The notes: a model not told the origin generated them from the letters alone. Numbered from the stretch's first letter, positions 7,732 through 15,935 are shown. The stretch is DNA of 33,122 nucleotides from JBBQWS01 sp038210415 (GCA_038210415.1 JBBQWS010000039.1:1-33122), one strand, 5' to 3'. Translations and numbers: made by a program.

Positions 7732-8049
7732 GTGCCCTCGTGGAACGCGTTCTCCTACGTCTTCGGGCCGCTCACGGCCTTCGGCGGCATCGCCCTGCTG
7801 ATCCTCGTGCTGCGGTGGTCGACGGCCAGCGGCGGCTCGCTCGTCCAGCGGCCGGTGCGCCCCGGCGCCGCCGGCGAATACGGGCTGCTCGTCCCGGTGG
7901 CCGAGCCGCGGACGGTAGCCGAGGGCGAGGCGATCAGGCTGCGCCTTGAGGAACGCGGGCTCAGGGCGACCCTGGCTCGGACGAACGACGGCCCGCGGGT
8001 GCTGGTCTTTGCGGGCGACGCTGAGCGCGCCCGCTCACTGCTCGGGTGA
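7732..8049 (+). CDS. Small membrane-anchored protein with DUF2007-like domain
   Basis: This 105-aa protein has one N-terminal membrane segment (about residues 9-28, FSYVFGPLTAFGGIALLILVL) and a short soluble domain. The soluble part (49-104) reads YGLLVPVAEPRTVAEGEAIRLRLEERGLRATLA followed by VLVFAGDAERARSLL. This beta-alpha-beta pattern, with sequential EAIRLRLEERG and final A..AR.LL, resembles the DUF2007 'putative signal transducing protein' fold. That assignment is by pattern only. The GTG at 7732 excludes the palindrome-derived extension; GAGGGG lies about 15 bases upstream, so the ribosome-binding site is weak. The 3' end overlaps the convergent murA stop by 15 bp. Function unknown. Confidence 0.75.
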   Translation: MPSWNAFSYVFGPLTAFGGIALLILVLRWSTASGGSLVQRPVRPGAAGEYGLLVPVAEPRTVAEGEAIRLRLEERGLRATLARTNDGPRVLVFAGDAERARSLLG

Positions 8050-9345
8050 CTGCTCCCGGGTGACGTCGGCGCCCAACGCCTGCAGCGACTCCACGAAGCC
8101 GGCGTAGCCCCGGTCGATGTGGTGCACCTCGTCGACGAGGGTGACGCCCTCGGCCACCAGCCCGGCGAGCACGAGCCCGGCCCCGGCGCGTACGTCGCTG
8201 GCCTCGACGGGGGCTCCGGACAGCCGCTCCCGCCCTCGTACGAGGGCGTGGTGGCCGTCGGTACGCACGTCCGCGCCGAGCCGCGTCAGCTCGTTCACGA
8301 ACCGGAATCGGGCCTCGAAGAGGTTCTCGGTGACCATCGCAGCGCCGTCCGCGATGGCATTCAGCGCGATGAACTGCGGCTGCAGGTCGGTAGGGAACCC
8401 TGGGTACGGCAAGGTGATGATGTCGACCGCGGTGGGCCGCCGCTCCATCCGGACCCGGAACCCGTCGGGCACCAGGTCGATCCGGGCGCCTGCGTGCACC
8501 AGTTTGTCGAGGGCGATCTCGAGGTGTTCGGGGTGCGCCCGGTGGACCGTGACGTCGCCCCGGGTCATCGTGGCCCCGACCGCCCAGGTGCCGGCGACCA
8601 GCCGGTCGGCCACCACGGTGTGAACGGTGGGGTGCAACCGGTCGACCCCCTTGATCTCGAGCATCGACGAGCCGATCCCCCCGATCTGCGCACCCATGGC
8701 CACCAGGAACTCGCAGATGTCGACGATCTCGGGCTCGCGGGCGGCGTTGTCGATGACGGTGGTGCCCTTGGCGAGCACCGCAGCCATCAGCAGGTTCTCG
8801 GTAGCACCGACGCTGGGGAAGTCCAGCCAGATCGACGTTCCGTGCAGGCCGTCCGGCGCCCGAGCAAGCAGGTAGCCGTGCTCGCTGACCACGGTCGCCC
8901 CGAGCCGGGTCAGGCCGCTCACGTGGAAGTCCAGGCCGCGGGAACCGATGTTGTCGCCGCCCGGGAGCGCGACGTCGGCCTGGCCGACCCGGGCCACGAG
9001 GGGACCGAGCACGTTGATCGATGCCCGCATCCGCCGGACGAGGTCGTAGTCGGCCTGGTGGCCGGGCTCCGCGGGCACCGCGATCGTGACCGACCCGGCG
9101 TCCAGGTCGTGGTCGACCACGCAGCCGAGCCGGCGCAGCAGCTCACCCATGATCTCGACGTCGAGGATGGTCGGTACCTCGTGCAGCACGGTTGTGCCCT
9201 CGGCCAACAACGAAGCGGCCATCAGCTTCAGCGCGCTGTTCTTGGCACCGGTGACCTGCACGTCGCCGGCCAGCCGGGCTCCACCCACCACTCGAAAGCG
9301 TTCCACCGCGTCAGAGTACGGCTCACGCCCGTAGGCTTCGGTCAT
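8035..9345 (-). CDS. murA: UDP-N-acetylglucosamine 1-carboxyvinyltransferase MurA, Asp variant
   Basis: This 436-aa enzyme transfers enolpyruvate from PEP to UDP-GlcNAc, the first committed step of peptidoglycan synthesis in the cytoplasm. Family motifs are GAKNSALKLMAASLL, RRMRASINVLGPL, and the late segment PTDLQPQFIALNAIADG. The loop that normally reads PGGC reads LPGGDNIGSR, with Asp131 (codon 8955-8953) where E. coli has Cys115. The same change occurs in Mycobacterium tuberculosis MurA and makes the enzyme insensitive to fosfomycin. I chose the ATG at 9345, with AGG six bases upstream; further upstream Met codons would add a non-conserved tail. The start codon overlaps that of the divergent adenosyltransferase by two bases. 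Confidence 0.96.
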   Translation of the reverse strand: MTEAYGREPYSDAVERFRVVGGARLAGDVQVTGAKNSALKLMAASLLAEGTTVLHEVPTILDVEIMGELLRRLGCVVDHDLDAGSVTIAVPAEPGHQADYDLVRRMRASINVLGPLVARVGQADVALPGGDNIGSRGLDFHVSGLTRLGATVVSEHGYLLARAPDGLHGTSIWLDFPSVGATENLLMAAVLAKGTTVIDNAAREPEIVDICEFLVAMGAQIGGIGSSMLEIKGVDRLHPTVHTVVADRLVAGTWAVGATMTRGDVTVHRAHPEHLEIALDKLVHAGARIDLVPDGFRVRMERRPTAVDIITLPYPGFPTDLQPQFIALNAIADGAAMVTENLFEARFRFVNELTRLGADVRTDGHHALVRGRERLSGAPVEASDVRAGAGLVLAGLVAEGVTLVDEVHHIDRGYAGFVESLQALGADVTREQSPEQ

Positions 9346-9928
9346 GGTGAACCTGACACGCATATACACCCGCACCGGCGACGACGGCACGACCTCGCTC
9401 GGCGACATGAGCCGGACGACGAAGACCGATCCCCGGCTGGTCGCCTACGCCGACGTCGACGAGGCCAACTCGGCCATCGGGGTGGCGATCGCGCTCGGGG
9501 GCCTACCGGCGCCGGTCGCGTTGCTGCTCACGCAGATCCAGAACGACCTGTTCGACGTCGGTGCTGACCTGTGCACGCCGGTGGTCGAGAACCCTGAGTA
9601 CCCGCCGCTGCGGGTAATGGAGGCGTACGTCGACCGCCTGGAGGCGGCTTGCGACGAGTACAACGACCAGCTCGAGAAGCTGCGGTCGTTCGTGCTGCCC
9701 GGCGGCACCGGCGGTGCGGCCCTGCTGCACGTCGCGCGCACCGTCACCCGTCGCGCGGAGCGGGCGACGTGGGCGGCGCTGGACGTATACGGCGACACCA
9801 TGAACCCGCTTGCCGCCCGCTACCTCAACCGGCTCTCGGACTTGCTCTTCATCCTGTCGCGCACCGCGAACACCGCCGCCGCCGGTGGGGACGGCGACGT
9901 GCTGTGGCTACCCGGTGGCAACCGCTGA
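9344..9928 (+). CDS. Cob(I)alamin adenosyltransferase, PduO type
   Basis: This 194-aa ATP:corrinoid adenosyltransferase makes adenosylcobalamin from cob(I)alamin and ATP. The N-terminal ATP-binding segment RIYTRTGDDGTTSLGD is intact. The helical core contains DEANSAIGVA, the Arg-rich helix ARTVTRRAERATW and the C-terminal YLNRLSDLLFILSR, all typical of the PduO/MMAB family. The product is the cofactor of the MeaA mutase encoded 3 kb away. The first codons are ATG GTG; translation from the GTG is also possible. Its start overlaps the murA start on the other strand. It ends 17 bp from the convergent end of atpC. Confidence 0.94.
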   Translation: MVNLTRIYTRTGDDGTTSLGDMSRTTKTDPRLVAYADVDEANSAIGVAIALGGLPAPVALLLTQIQNDLFDVGADLCTPVVENPEYPPLRVMEAYVDRLEAACDEYNDQLEKLRSFVLPGGTGGAALLHVARTVTRRAERATWAALDVYGDTMNPLAARYLNRLSDLLFILSRTANTAAAGGDGDVLWLPGGNR

Positions 9929-9945
9929 GCCAGCGATCGGCGCTG

Positions 9946-10350
9946 CTAGTGACGAGGCGCCTGCTGGTGGCTCATCGCGGCCCGCAGCCGGGTCTCGCCG
10001 CGGAGGACCGCAGCGATCTCGTCAGCGTCGTCGGCGCCAGCCGCGTTAGCCCGGTCGATCGCCCGCTTGGCCCGCTCGACATCGATGTCGGCTGCCAACT
10101 CGGCGGTCTCGGCGAGGATCGCGACCTGGTCGCCGTCGACCGAGAAGAAGCCGCCGTGGACGGCGGCGATCAGCCTGCCGCCATCGACCTCCTCGATGCG
10201 CACGACTCCGTCGACGAGCAGCGCGAGCACCGGTTCGTGCGAGGGCATGATGCCGATCTCACCCTCGCTGGTCTTGGCAACCACGAGGGTGGCGGCGCCC
10301 GACCAGATCTCGCGATCGGCCGCCACCAGGCGAACGGAGAGCTCAGCCAT
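9946..10350 (-). CDS. atpC: ATP synthase epsilon subunit
   Basis: This 134-aa F1 central-stalk subunit couples rotation and can inhibit ATP hydrolysis. The N-terminal beta-sandwich (MAELSVRLVAADREIWSG to about residue 85) contains GEIGIMPSHEPVLALL and GGFFSVDGDQVAILAE. The C-terminal part forms the two short helices (IDVERAKRAIDRANAA onward). The ATG at 10350 lies two bases after the atpD stop, so translation is probably coupled. It is the last gene of the atp operon and converges on the adenosyltransferase gene with 17 bp between. The DUF2550 membrane-protein gene that commonly follows atpC in actinobacteria is absent here. Confidence 0.96.
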   Translation of the reverse strand: MAELSVRLVAADREIWSGAATLVVAKTSEGEIGIMPSHEPVLALLVDGVVRIEEVDGGRLIAAVHGGFFSVDGDQVAILAETAELAADIDVERAKRAIDRANAAGADDADEIAAVLRGETRLRAAMSHQQAPRH

Positions 10351-10352
10351 CG

Positions 10353-11819
10353 TCAGCCGGCCAGCTTCTTCGCGTTGGCCTCGACGTCCTCGATGCCACC
10401 GCACATGAAGAACGCCTGCTCCGGCAGGTGGTCGTACTCACCCTCACAGAGCAGCTTGAACGACGCGATCGTGTCCTCGACGGACACGAACGAGCCCTTC
10501 TGCCCGGTGAAGGCCTCTGCGACGAACATGTTCTGGGAGAGGAACCGCTGGATCCGCCGGGCCCGGCCGACGAGCACCTTGTCCTCTTCGGAGAGCTCGT
10601 CGATCCCGAGGATCGCGATGATGTCCTGGAGGTCCTTGTAGCGCTGCAGGATCTGCTTGACCCGCTGGGCGACGAAGTAGTGGTCCTCGCCGACGTAGCG
10701 CGGGTCGAGGATCCGCGAGTTCGAGTCCAGGGGGTCGACAGCCGGGTAGATGCCCAGCTCGGAGATCGGCCGCGACAGGGTCGTCGTCGCGTCGAGGTGG
10801 GCGAACGTCGTGGCCGGCGCCGGGTCAGTGAGGTCGTCGGCCGGGACGTAGATCGCCTGCAGGGACGTGATCGAGTGACCACGGGTCGAGGTGATCCGCT
10901 CCTGCAGCTGGCCCATCTCGTCGGCGAGCGTCGGCTGGTAGCCGACGGCCGACGGCATCCGGCCGAGCAGGGTCGAGACCTCGGACCCGGCCTGGGTGAA
11001 CCTGAAGATGTTGTCGACGAACAGCAGGACGTCCTGCTTCTGGACGTCGCGGAAATACTCCGCCATCGTCAGCGCCGACAGGGCGACCCGGAGCCGGGTG
11101 CCGGGCGGCTCGTCCATCTGGCCGAAGACCAGAGCGGTGTCGGCGAGGACGCCGGACTCCTCCATCTCAAGGAACAGGTCGTTGCCCTCGCGGGTGCGCT
11201 CGCCGACCCCGGCGAACACCGAGACACCGCTGAAGTTCTTGGCGACGCGGGTGATCATCTCCTGGATCAGAACGGTCTTGCCGACACCGGCACCGCCGAA
11301 GAGCCCGATCTTGCCGCCCTTGACGTACGGAGTGAGCAGGTCGATGACCTTGATGCCGGTGACGAAGACCTCGGTCTTGCTCTCGAGCTGGTCGAACGCC
11401 GGGGCGGAGCGGTGGATGCTCCAACGCTCGGTGATCTCCAGGCTCGACTCGGGCACGTCCAACGGCTTGCCCAGGGTGTTCCAGACGTGGCCCTTGGTGA
11501 CGTTGCCGACCGGCACCGTGATCGGGGAGCCGGTGTCGGTGACCGGGGCGCCGCGGACCAGCCCGTCGGTCTGCTGCATCGAGATGGCCCGGACCATGTT
11601 GTCGCCGATGTGCTGGGCGACCTCGAGGGTCAGGGTGCGGGCGTTCTCCCCCTCGACGTCGGCTGCGTCGGCGAACCTGACCCCGACGGTCAGGGCGTTG
11701 TACAGCGCAGGCATCGACTCGGCGGGGAACTCGACGTCGACGACGGGTCCGGTGACCCGGGCGACGCGCCCGACGCCGCCGGCCGCGGCCTGTTCAGTGG
11801 ACTCGATGGTGGCGGTCAT
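10353..11819 (-). CDS. atpD: ATP synthase beta subunit (catalytic)
   Basis: This 488-aa catalytic F1 subunit has a P-loop GGAGVGKT (175-182), GERTREGNDLF, and the Walker B region VLLFVDNIFRF. The C-terminal helical domain carries DELSEED within ILGIDELSEEDK, the region that contacts the gamma and epsilon subunits. I chose the ATG at 11819. A GTG at 11828 overlaps the atpG stop (GTGA) and would add MNP, and it is a real alternative since GGGAG lies close before it. It lies between atpG and atpC in the standard order. Confidence 0.97.
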   Translation of the reverse strand: MTATIESTEQAAAGGVGRVARVTGPVVDVEFPAESMPALYNALTVGVRFADAADVEGENARTLTLEVAQHIGDNMVRAISMQQTDGLVRGAPVTDTGSPITVPVGNVTKGHVWNTLGKPLDVPESSLEITERWSIHRSAPAFDQLESKTEVFVTGIKVIDLLTPYVKGGKIGLFGGAGVGKTVLIQEMITRVAKNFSGVSVFAGVGERTREGNDLFLEMEESGVLADTALVFGQMDEPPGTRLRVALSALTMAEYFRDVQKQDVLLFVDNIFRFTQAGSEVSTLLGRMPSAVGYQPTLADEMGQLQERITSTRGHSITSLQAIYVPADDLTDPAPATTFAHLDATTTLSRPISELGIYPAVDPLDSNSRILDPRYVGEDHYFVAQRVKQILQRYKDLQDIIAILGIDELSEEDKVLVGRARRIQRFLSQNMFVAEAFTGQKGSFVSVEDTIASFKLLCEGEYDHLPEQAFFMCGGIEDVEANAKKLAG

Positions 11820-11824
11820 TGGAT

Positions 11825-12766
11825 TCACTCACTCCCTGCATTGGCCCCGGCAAGCGCGTCCGCGCCACCGACGATCTCGCTGATCTCCTGGGTGATCTCC
11901 GCCTGCCGGGCGGAGTTCGCCTGACGGGTGAGGGTCTTGATGAGCTCCTCCGCGTTGTCCGTGGCGGACTTCATCGCCCGGCGGCGAGCCGCTTGCTCGG
12001 ACGCCGAGGCGTGGAGCATCGCCACGAAGATGACGTTGGCGACGTACCGCGGCAGCAGCGCGTCGAGCACGGCGTTGGCGGAAGGCTCGAACTCGTAGAG
12101 CGCGAACACCTGGCTGCGGTCAGCGCGGACGGCCCCCGTGGACTCGGCGGGGACGACCTCCTCGACGACCTCGAGCGGCAGCACCCGGCGCACGACCGAC
12201 TTCTGGACGACGGTGTTCACGAACTGGGTCGACACGATGTGGATCTCGTCGGCCCCGCCGTCCTCGGTGGGCCGGCGGAAGATCTCCAGCAGGGCGTCGG
12301 CGATCTCACGGGCATGCTCATACGTCGGCGCCTCGGAGAAGCCGCTCCACGACTGCCGGACCTCACGGCCGCGGAACCGGTAGAACCCGATCGCCTTGCG
12401 GCCGACCAGGAACGGCACGACTTCCTTGCCCTCGGAGCGCAGCAGCGCAGTCAGCGCCTCGCCCTCCTTGACGACGTTGGAGGAGTACGCCCCGGCGAGC
12501 CCACGGTCGGCGCCGATGATGAGGACCGCAGCGCGCTCCTCCAGCCGGTGCGAGGCCAGCAGCGGGTGGGTGCTGACGCCGGACGCGTGCGATGCGGCGG
12601 CCGTGACGGCGCGGACGAGCTCGGCGGTGTACGGCGACGCCGACGCCAGCCGCTGCTGCGCCCGGACGATCCGGGACGCGGCGATGAGCTCCATCGCCTT
12701 GGTGATCTTCTTGGTCGACTGCACCGAGCGGATCCGTCGGCGGTAGACCCGAAGCTGGGCACCCAT
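11825..12766 (-). CDS. atpG: ATP synthase gamma subunit
   Basis: This 313-aa central rotor shaft of F1 has the conserved N-terminal helix MGAQLRVYRRRIRSVQSTKKITKAMELIA and the conserved C-terminal helix with SEQAARRRAMKSATDNAEELI. These form the coiled coil inserted in the alpha3beta3 ring. The middle Rossmann-like part includes ADRGLAGAYSSNV. The ATG at 12766 follows the atpA stop by three bases. Slightly longer than E. coli gamma (287 aa), as is usual in actinobacteria. Confidence 0.97.
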   Translation of the reverse strand: MGAQLRVYRRRIRSVQSTKKITKAMELIAASRIVRAQQRLASASPYTAELVRAVTAAASHASGVSTHPLLASHRLEERAAVLIIGADRGLAGAYSSNVVKEGEALTALLRSEGKEVVPFLVGRKAIGFYRFRGREVRQSWSGFSEAPTYEHAREIADALLEIFRRPTEDGGADEIHIVSTQFVNTVVQKSVVRRVLPLEVVEEVVPAESTGAVRADRSQVFALYEFEPSANAVLDALLPRYVANVIFVAMLHASASEQAARRRAMKSATDNAEELIKTLTRQANSARQAEITQEISEIVGGADALAGANAGSE

Positions 12767-12769
12767 CGG

Positions 12770-14419
12770 TCAGTGACCGGCCGCGGCGCCGCGCACCTGG
12801 CGGGTGATGGTCGTCGGGTCGACGTCCTCGTCGACGAGCGCAGCCACCGGCTCGTCCTTGACGAGCAGCTCGCCGTCGCGCACCGCGAACTGGCGCTTGA
12901 ACGCCGTGATGGCGTTCTCGAGCAGTCCGACCGTCTCGTCCGACAGGTCCTTGGTCTGGGCGATGGTGGTCATGATGGCCGACTGGTGCTGTTCGAGGTA
13001 AGCGAGGAACTCACTCTCGAACCGGCGGATGTCCTCCAGCGGCACGTCGTCGAGCCGACCCGTCGTCCCGCACCAGACCGACACCACCTCGCGCTCCAAC
13101 GAGAACGGGGTGTACTGCGGCTGCTTGAGCAGCTCGACCAGCCGGGCACCGCGCTCGAGCTGGGCCTTGGAGGCCGCGTCGAGGTCGGACCCGAACGCCG
13201 AGAACGCCTCGAGCTCGCGGAACTGCGCCAGGTCGAGACGAAGCCGGCCGGCGACCTTCTTCATCGCCTTGACCTGCGCCGAGCCGCCGACTCGGGACAC
13301 CGAGATGCCGACGTTGATGGCCGGCCGCACGCCTGAGTTGAAAAGGTCGGACTCGAGGAAGCACTGGCCGTCGGTGATCGAGATGACGTTGGTCGGGATG
13401 TACGCCGACACGTCGTTGGCCTTGGTCTCGATGATCGGCAGGCCGGTCATCGAGCCGCCGCCCAGCTCGTCGGACAGCTTCGCGCAACGCTCGAGCAGCC
13501 GGCTGTGCAGGTAGAACACGTCGCCGGGGTACGCCTCACGGCCCGGGGGACGGCGCAGCAGCAACGACACGGCGCGGTAGGCCTCGGCCTGCTTCGACAG
13601 GTCGTCGAAGATGATCAGGACGTGCTGGCCCTGGTACATCCAGTGCTGGCCGATCGCGGAGCCGGTGTACGGCGCGAGGTACTTGAAGCCCGCCGGGTCG
13701 GAGGCGGGTGCGGCGACGATCGTCGTGTACGCCATGGCGCCGGCGTCCTCGAGCGCACCCTTGACGGCCGCGATGGTCGAGCCCTTCTGGCCGATCGCGA
13801 CGTAGATGCACTTGACCTGCAGCTTGGGGTCGCCGGACTTCCAGTTGTCGAGCTGGTTGATGATCGTGTCGATCGCGACCGCGGTCTTGCCGGTCTGCCG
13901 GTCGCCGATGATCAGCTGGCGCTGGCCGCGGCCGATGGCGGTCATGGCGTCGATCGCCTTGATGCCGGTCTGCATCGGCTCGCGCACAGGCTGGCGCTGG
14001 ACGACCGAGGGGGCCTGGACCTCGAGCGCGCGGCGGGTCTCGGCGACGATCTCACCGAGGCCGTCGATCGGCTCGCCCACGGGGTTCACGACCCGGCCGA
14101 GGAAGCCGTCGCCGACCGGGACGGAGAGGATCTCGCCGGTGCGTCGCACCGACTGACCCTCCTCGATCTTGGACCCCTCGCCGAGGAGCACGACGCCGAT
14201 CTCGCGGATGTCGAGGTTGAGCGCCAGGCCCAGCAGCCCGCCATCGAACTCGAGCAGCTCGTTCGTCATGGCGGAGTGGAGTCCCTCGACGCGAGCGATG
14301 CCGTCACCGGTCTCCAGGACCCTTCCGACCTCCTCGCGAGCGGTCTCGGGCGTGTAGGCCGCGACGTTCCGCTCGATCGCGTCGCGGATCTCCTCCGGCC
14401 GGATCGTCAGCTCCGTCAT
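12770..14419 (-). CDS. atpA: ATP synthase alpha subunit
   Basis: This 549-aa non-catalytic nucleotide-binding F1 subunit has a P-loop GDRQTGKT (172-179), GRVVNPVGEPIDGLG in the N-terminal crown region, and the conserved VGGSAQVKAMKKVAGRLRLDLAQFRELEAF. The ATG at 14419 has AGGGA five bases upstream and matches the family N-terminus (MTELTIRPEEI); an in-frame upstream extension is Arg-rich and unlike the family. The protein has the C-terminal extension typical of actinobacterial alpha subunits, ending TTITRQVRGAAAGH. A 112-bp spacer separates it from atpH, the longest gap among the F1 genes. Confidence 0.97.
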   Translation of the reverse strand: MTELTIRPEEIRDAIERNVAAYTPETAREEVGRVLETGDGIARVEGLHSAMTNELLEFDGGLLGLALNLDIREIGVVLLGEGSKIEEGQSVRRTGEILSVPVGDGFLGRVVNPVGEPIDGLGEIVAETRRALEVQAPSVVQRQPVREPMQTGIKAIDAMTAIGRGQRQLIIGDRQTGKTAVAIDTIINQLDNWKSGDPKLQVKCIYVAIGQKGSTIAAVKGALEDAGAMAYTTIVAAPASDPAGFKYLAPYTGSAIGQHWMYQGQHVLIIFDDLSKQAEAYRAVSLLLRRPPGREAYPGDVFYLHSRLLERCAKLSDELGGGSMTGLPIIETKANDVSAYIPTNVISITDGQCFLESDLFNSGVRPAINVGISVSRVGGSAQVKAMKKVAGRLRLDLAQFRELEAFSAFGSDLDAASKAQLERGARLVELLKQPQYTPFSLEREVVSVWCGTTGRLDDVPLEDIRRFESEFLAYLEQHQSAIMTTIAQTKDLSDETVGLLENAITAFKRQFAVRDGELLVKDEPVAALVDEDVDPTTITRQVRGAAAGH

Positions 14420-14443
14420 GTGCGTCCCTGCTCTCTTGCTCGG

Positions 14444-14506
14444 CGCCCGGTCTCGCCGGGCGGGTCTGTGACTTGCCAAGAACTTGTTGCCTTGCCTGAA
14501 GAACTT
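14444..14506 (-). other. atpH-atpA spacer: small hairpin and duplicated motif
   Basis: The 112-bp spacer before atpA holds a 7-bp hairpin (14444-14450 with 14456-14462, loop TCTCG). It also holds a direct duplication: CTTGCC then AAGAACTT at 14472-14485, and CTTGCC, two bases, AAGAACTT at 14491-14506. The AAGAACTT copies are 21 bp apart. The duplication is T-rich compared with its surroundings. No terminator T-tract or promoter is obvious. A role in setting atpA translation or RNA processing is inference only. Confidence 0.5.
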
Positions 14507-14531
14507 CGTCGAGCTTTGGAACGGGTAGGGC

Positions 14532-15350
14532 TCAGCCGGTGAGCTGCTGCTTGGCCTGCTGGAGGCGTCGCGCCACGCTGCCGTCGATGACCTCGCCGGC
14601 GACGACCACCTTGACTCCCCCGACGACCTCGGGGTCGACGATCTCGCTGAGCCGGACAGGTCGCCCGTAGATGGCCTGCAGGGCCGCCGTCAGCCGGGTG
14701 GTCTGGTCGGCGGCCAGCGGTCGGGCGACGTACGCCTCGGCGAGCACCTCGCCGTGCCGCTCGGCCGCGAGCTGGGCCATCTGCTCGGCTGCAGCCTCGA
14801 ACCGGCGTCCGCGCGGCGACAGCACGAGCTGCTCGACGACGGCCAGCGTCTGCGGGTCGACCTTGCCGGCGAACAGGTCGCGCACGAGGGCTCGCTTGTT
14901 GGCGTTCGGCATCCAGCGGTCGGTGAGCGTGGTGCGCAGGTCGGCGCTCGAGCCCGCGATCCGCGAGATCCGGTAGAGCTCGTCCTCGACGGCGTCGATG
15001 GTTCCGTTGGTCTCCGCGGCCAGGAAGCCCGCCTGCGCGCCCAGGATCTCGACGGCGTCGACGAGCTCGCCGCCGTGGGACCAGCGACGTCCCACGACGT
15101 CTTCGAGCACCTCGACCGCCTCGGCCGTGATCTTGCCGCCGAACAAGGTGCGGACCAGGTCCAGCCGACGGTCGAGCGCGGTGCCGCTGTCGGACAGCAT
15201 CCGTCGGAGGTCGAGGTTGCCGTCAAGGACGTTGGCCACGGCGAACAGGTCGCTGCAGACTGCGGCGAGACCCTCGGTGCCGGACTCGCGCGAGCGCGCG
15301 AGCAGTGCAGCACTTGCTGCCTCCAGGGACCAGCGGCTTGACCCGAGCAT
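14532..15350 (-). CDS. atpH: ATP synthase delta subunit
   Basis: This 272-aa peripheral-stalk subunit joins F1 to subunit b. The N-terminal half is a helical bundle, and the conserved C-terminal part reads AAVVEQ-like LVLSPRGRRFEAAAEQ and then EIVDPEVVGGVKVVVAGEVIDGSVARRLQQ. Its length matches the stand-alone long delta of Streptomyces rather than the 446-aa b-delta fusion of mycobacteria. The start overlaps the atpF stop by one base (TGATG), implying coupled translation. Confidence 0.95.
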   Translation of the reverse strand: MLGSSRWSLEAASAALLARSRESGTEGLAAVCSDLFAVANVLDGNLDLRRMLSDSGTALDRRLDLVRTLFGGKITAEAVEVLEDVVGRRWSHGGELVDAVEILGAQAGFLAAETNGTIDAVEDELYRISRIAGSSADLRTTLTDRWMPNANKRALVRDLFAGKVDPQTLAVVEQLVLSPRGRRFEAAAEQMAQLAAERHGEVLAEAYVARPLAADQTTRLTAALQAIYGRPVRLSEIVDPEVVGGVKVVVAGEVIDGSVARRLQQAKQQLTG

Positions 15351-15901
15351 CAGGCTTGCCCCGCCTCGCCGACGGTCGCGGCTCCGGCCTCGAGGTCCGT
15401 GATGAACCGGTCGACGGTGGCGCGGACCCGGGCGTCGTCTTCCAGCGACTCGCCGACGATCTTGCTGGCCAGGGACACCGACAGGGCTCCGACCTCTCGG
15501 GTGAGCTCGCCGCGCAGCTGCTGCCGCTCGGTCTCGAGCTGGGCCATCGCCCGGCTGGTCACCAGCTCGGCGGCCGTGGTCGCCTCACCCTTGGCGGCCT
15601 CGATCATCGCGGCCCGGTCGGACTGGGCCTGGGCACGGATCTCTGCTGCCTCGGTCCGTGCCTCGGCGAGCTGCTGGCGGTACTGCTCGAGCAGCGCGTT
15701 GGCCTCCGCCTGGGACGCGTCGGCCCGCTTGAGGCCCCCCTCGATCAGATCGACCCGCTCGTCGAGGGTCTTGGCGATCTTCGGGAAGGCCAGCTTGGCC
15801 AGCGCGAAGAAGACGATCAGGAAGGCGGCCGTGCCGATGATCAGCTCGTCCAGCGGCAGCCGCAGGACGTTCGCGCCTTCGGCGAGGAGCTGACTGTTCA
15901 C
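15350..15901 (-). CDS. atpF: ATP synthase subunit b
   Basis: This 183-aa peripheral-stalk protein has one N-terminal membrane segment (about residues 20-40, IIGTAAFLIVFFALAKLAF) followed by a long charged amphipathic helix (45-165) that dimerises as a coiled coil reaching F1. It starts with GTG at 15901, with AAGGG nine bases upstream. It lies 34 bp after atpE and overlaps atpH by one base. Confidence 0.95.
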   Translation of the reverse strand: MNSQLLAEGANVLRLPLDELIIGTAAFLIVFFALAKLAFPKIAKTLDERVDLIEGGLKRADASQAEANALLEQYRQQLAEARTEAAEIRAQAQSDRAAMIEAAKGEATTAAELVTSRAMAQLETERQQLRGELTREVGALSVSLASKIVGESLEDDARVRATVDRFITDLEAGAATVGEAGQA

Positions 15902-15935
15902 GGTGAGGAACCCTTCGTCGACTCGGGTGGGGTGA

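Noticed and set aside
10428..14542. Several 300-500-codon plus-strand frames opposite atpD, atpG and atpA
   Set aside because: Mirror frames of highly conserved ATP synthase genes, with no recognisable domain or ribosome-binding site.
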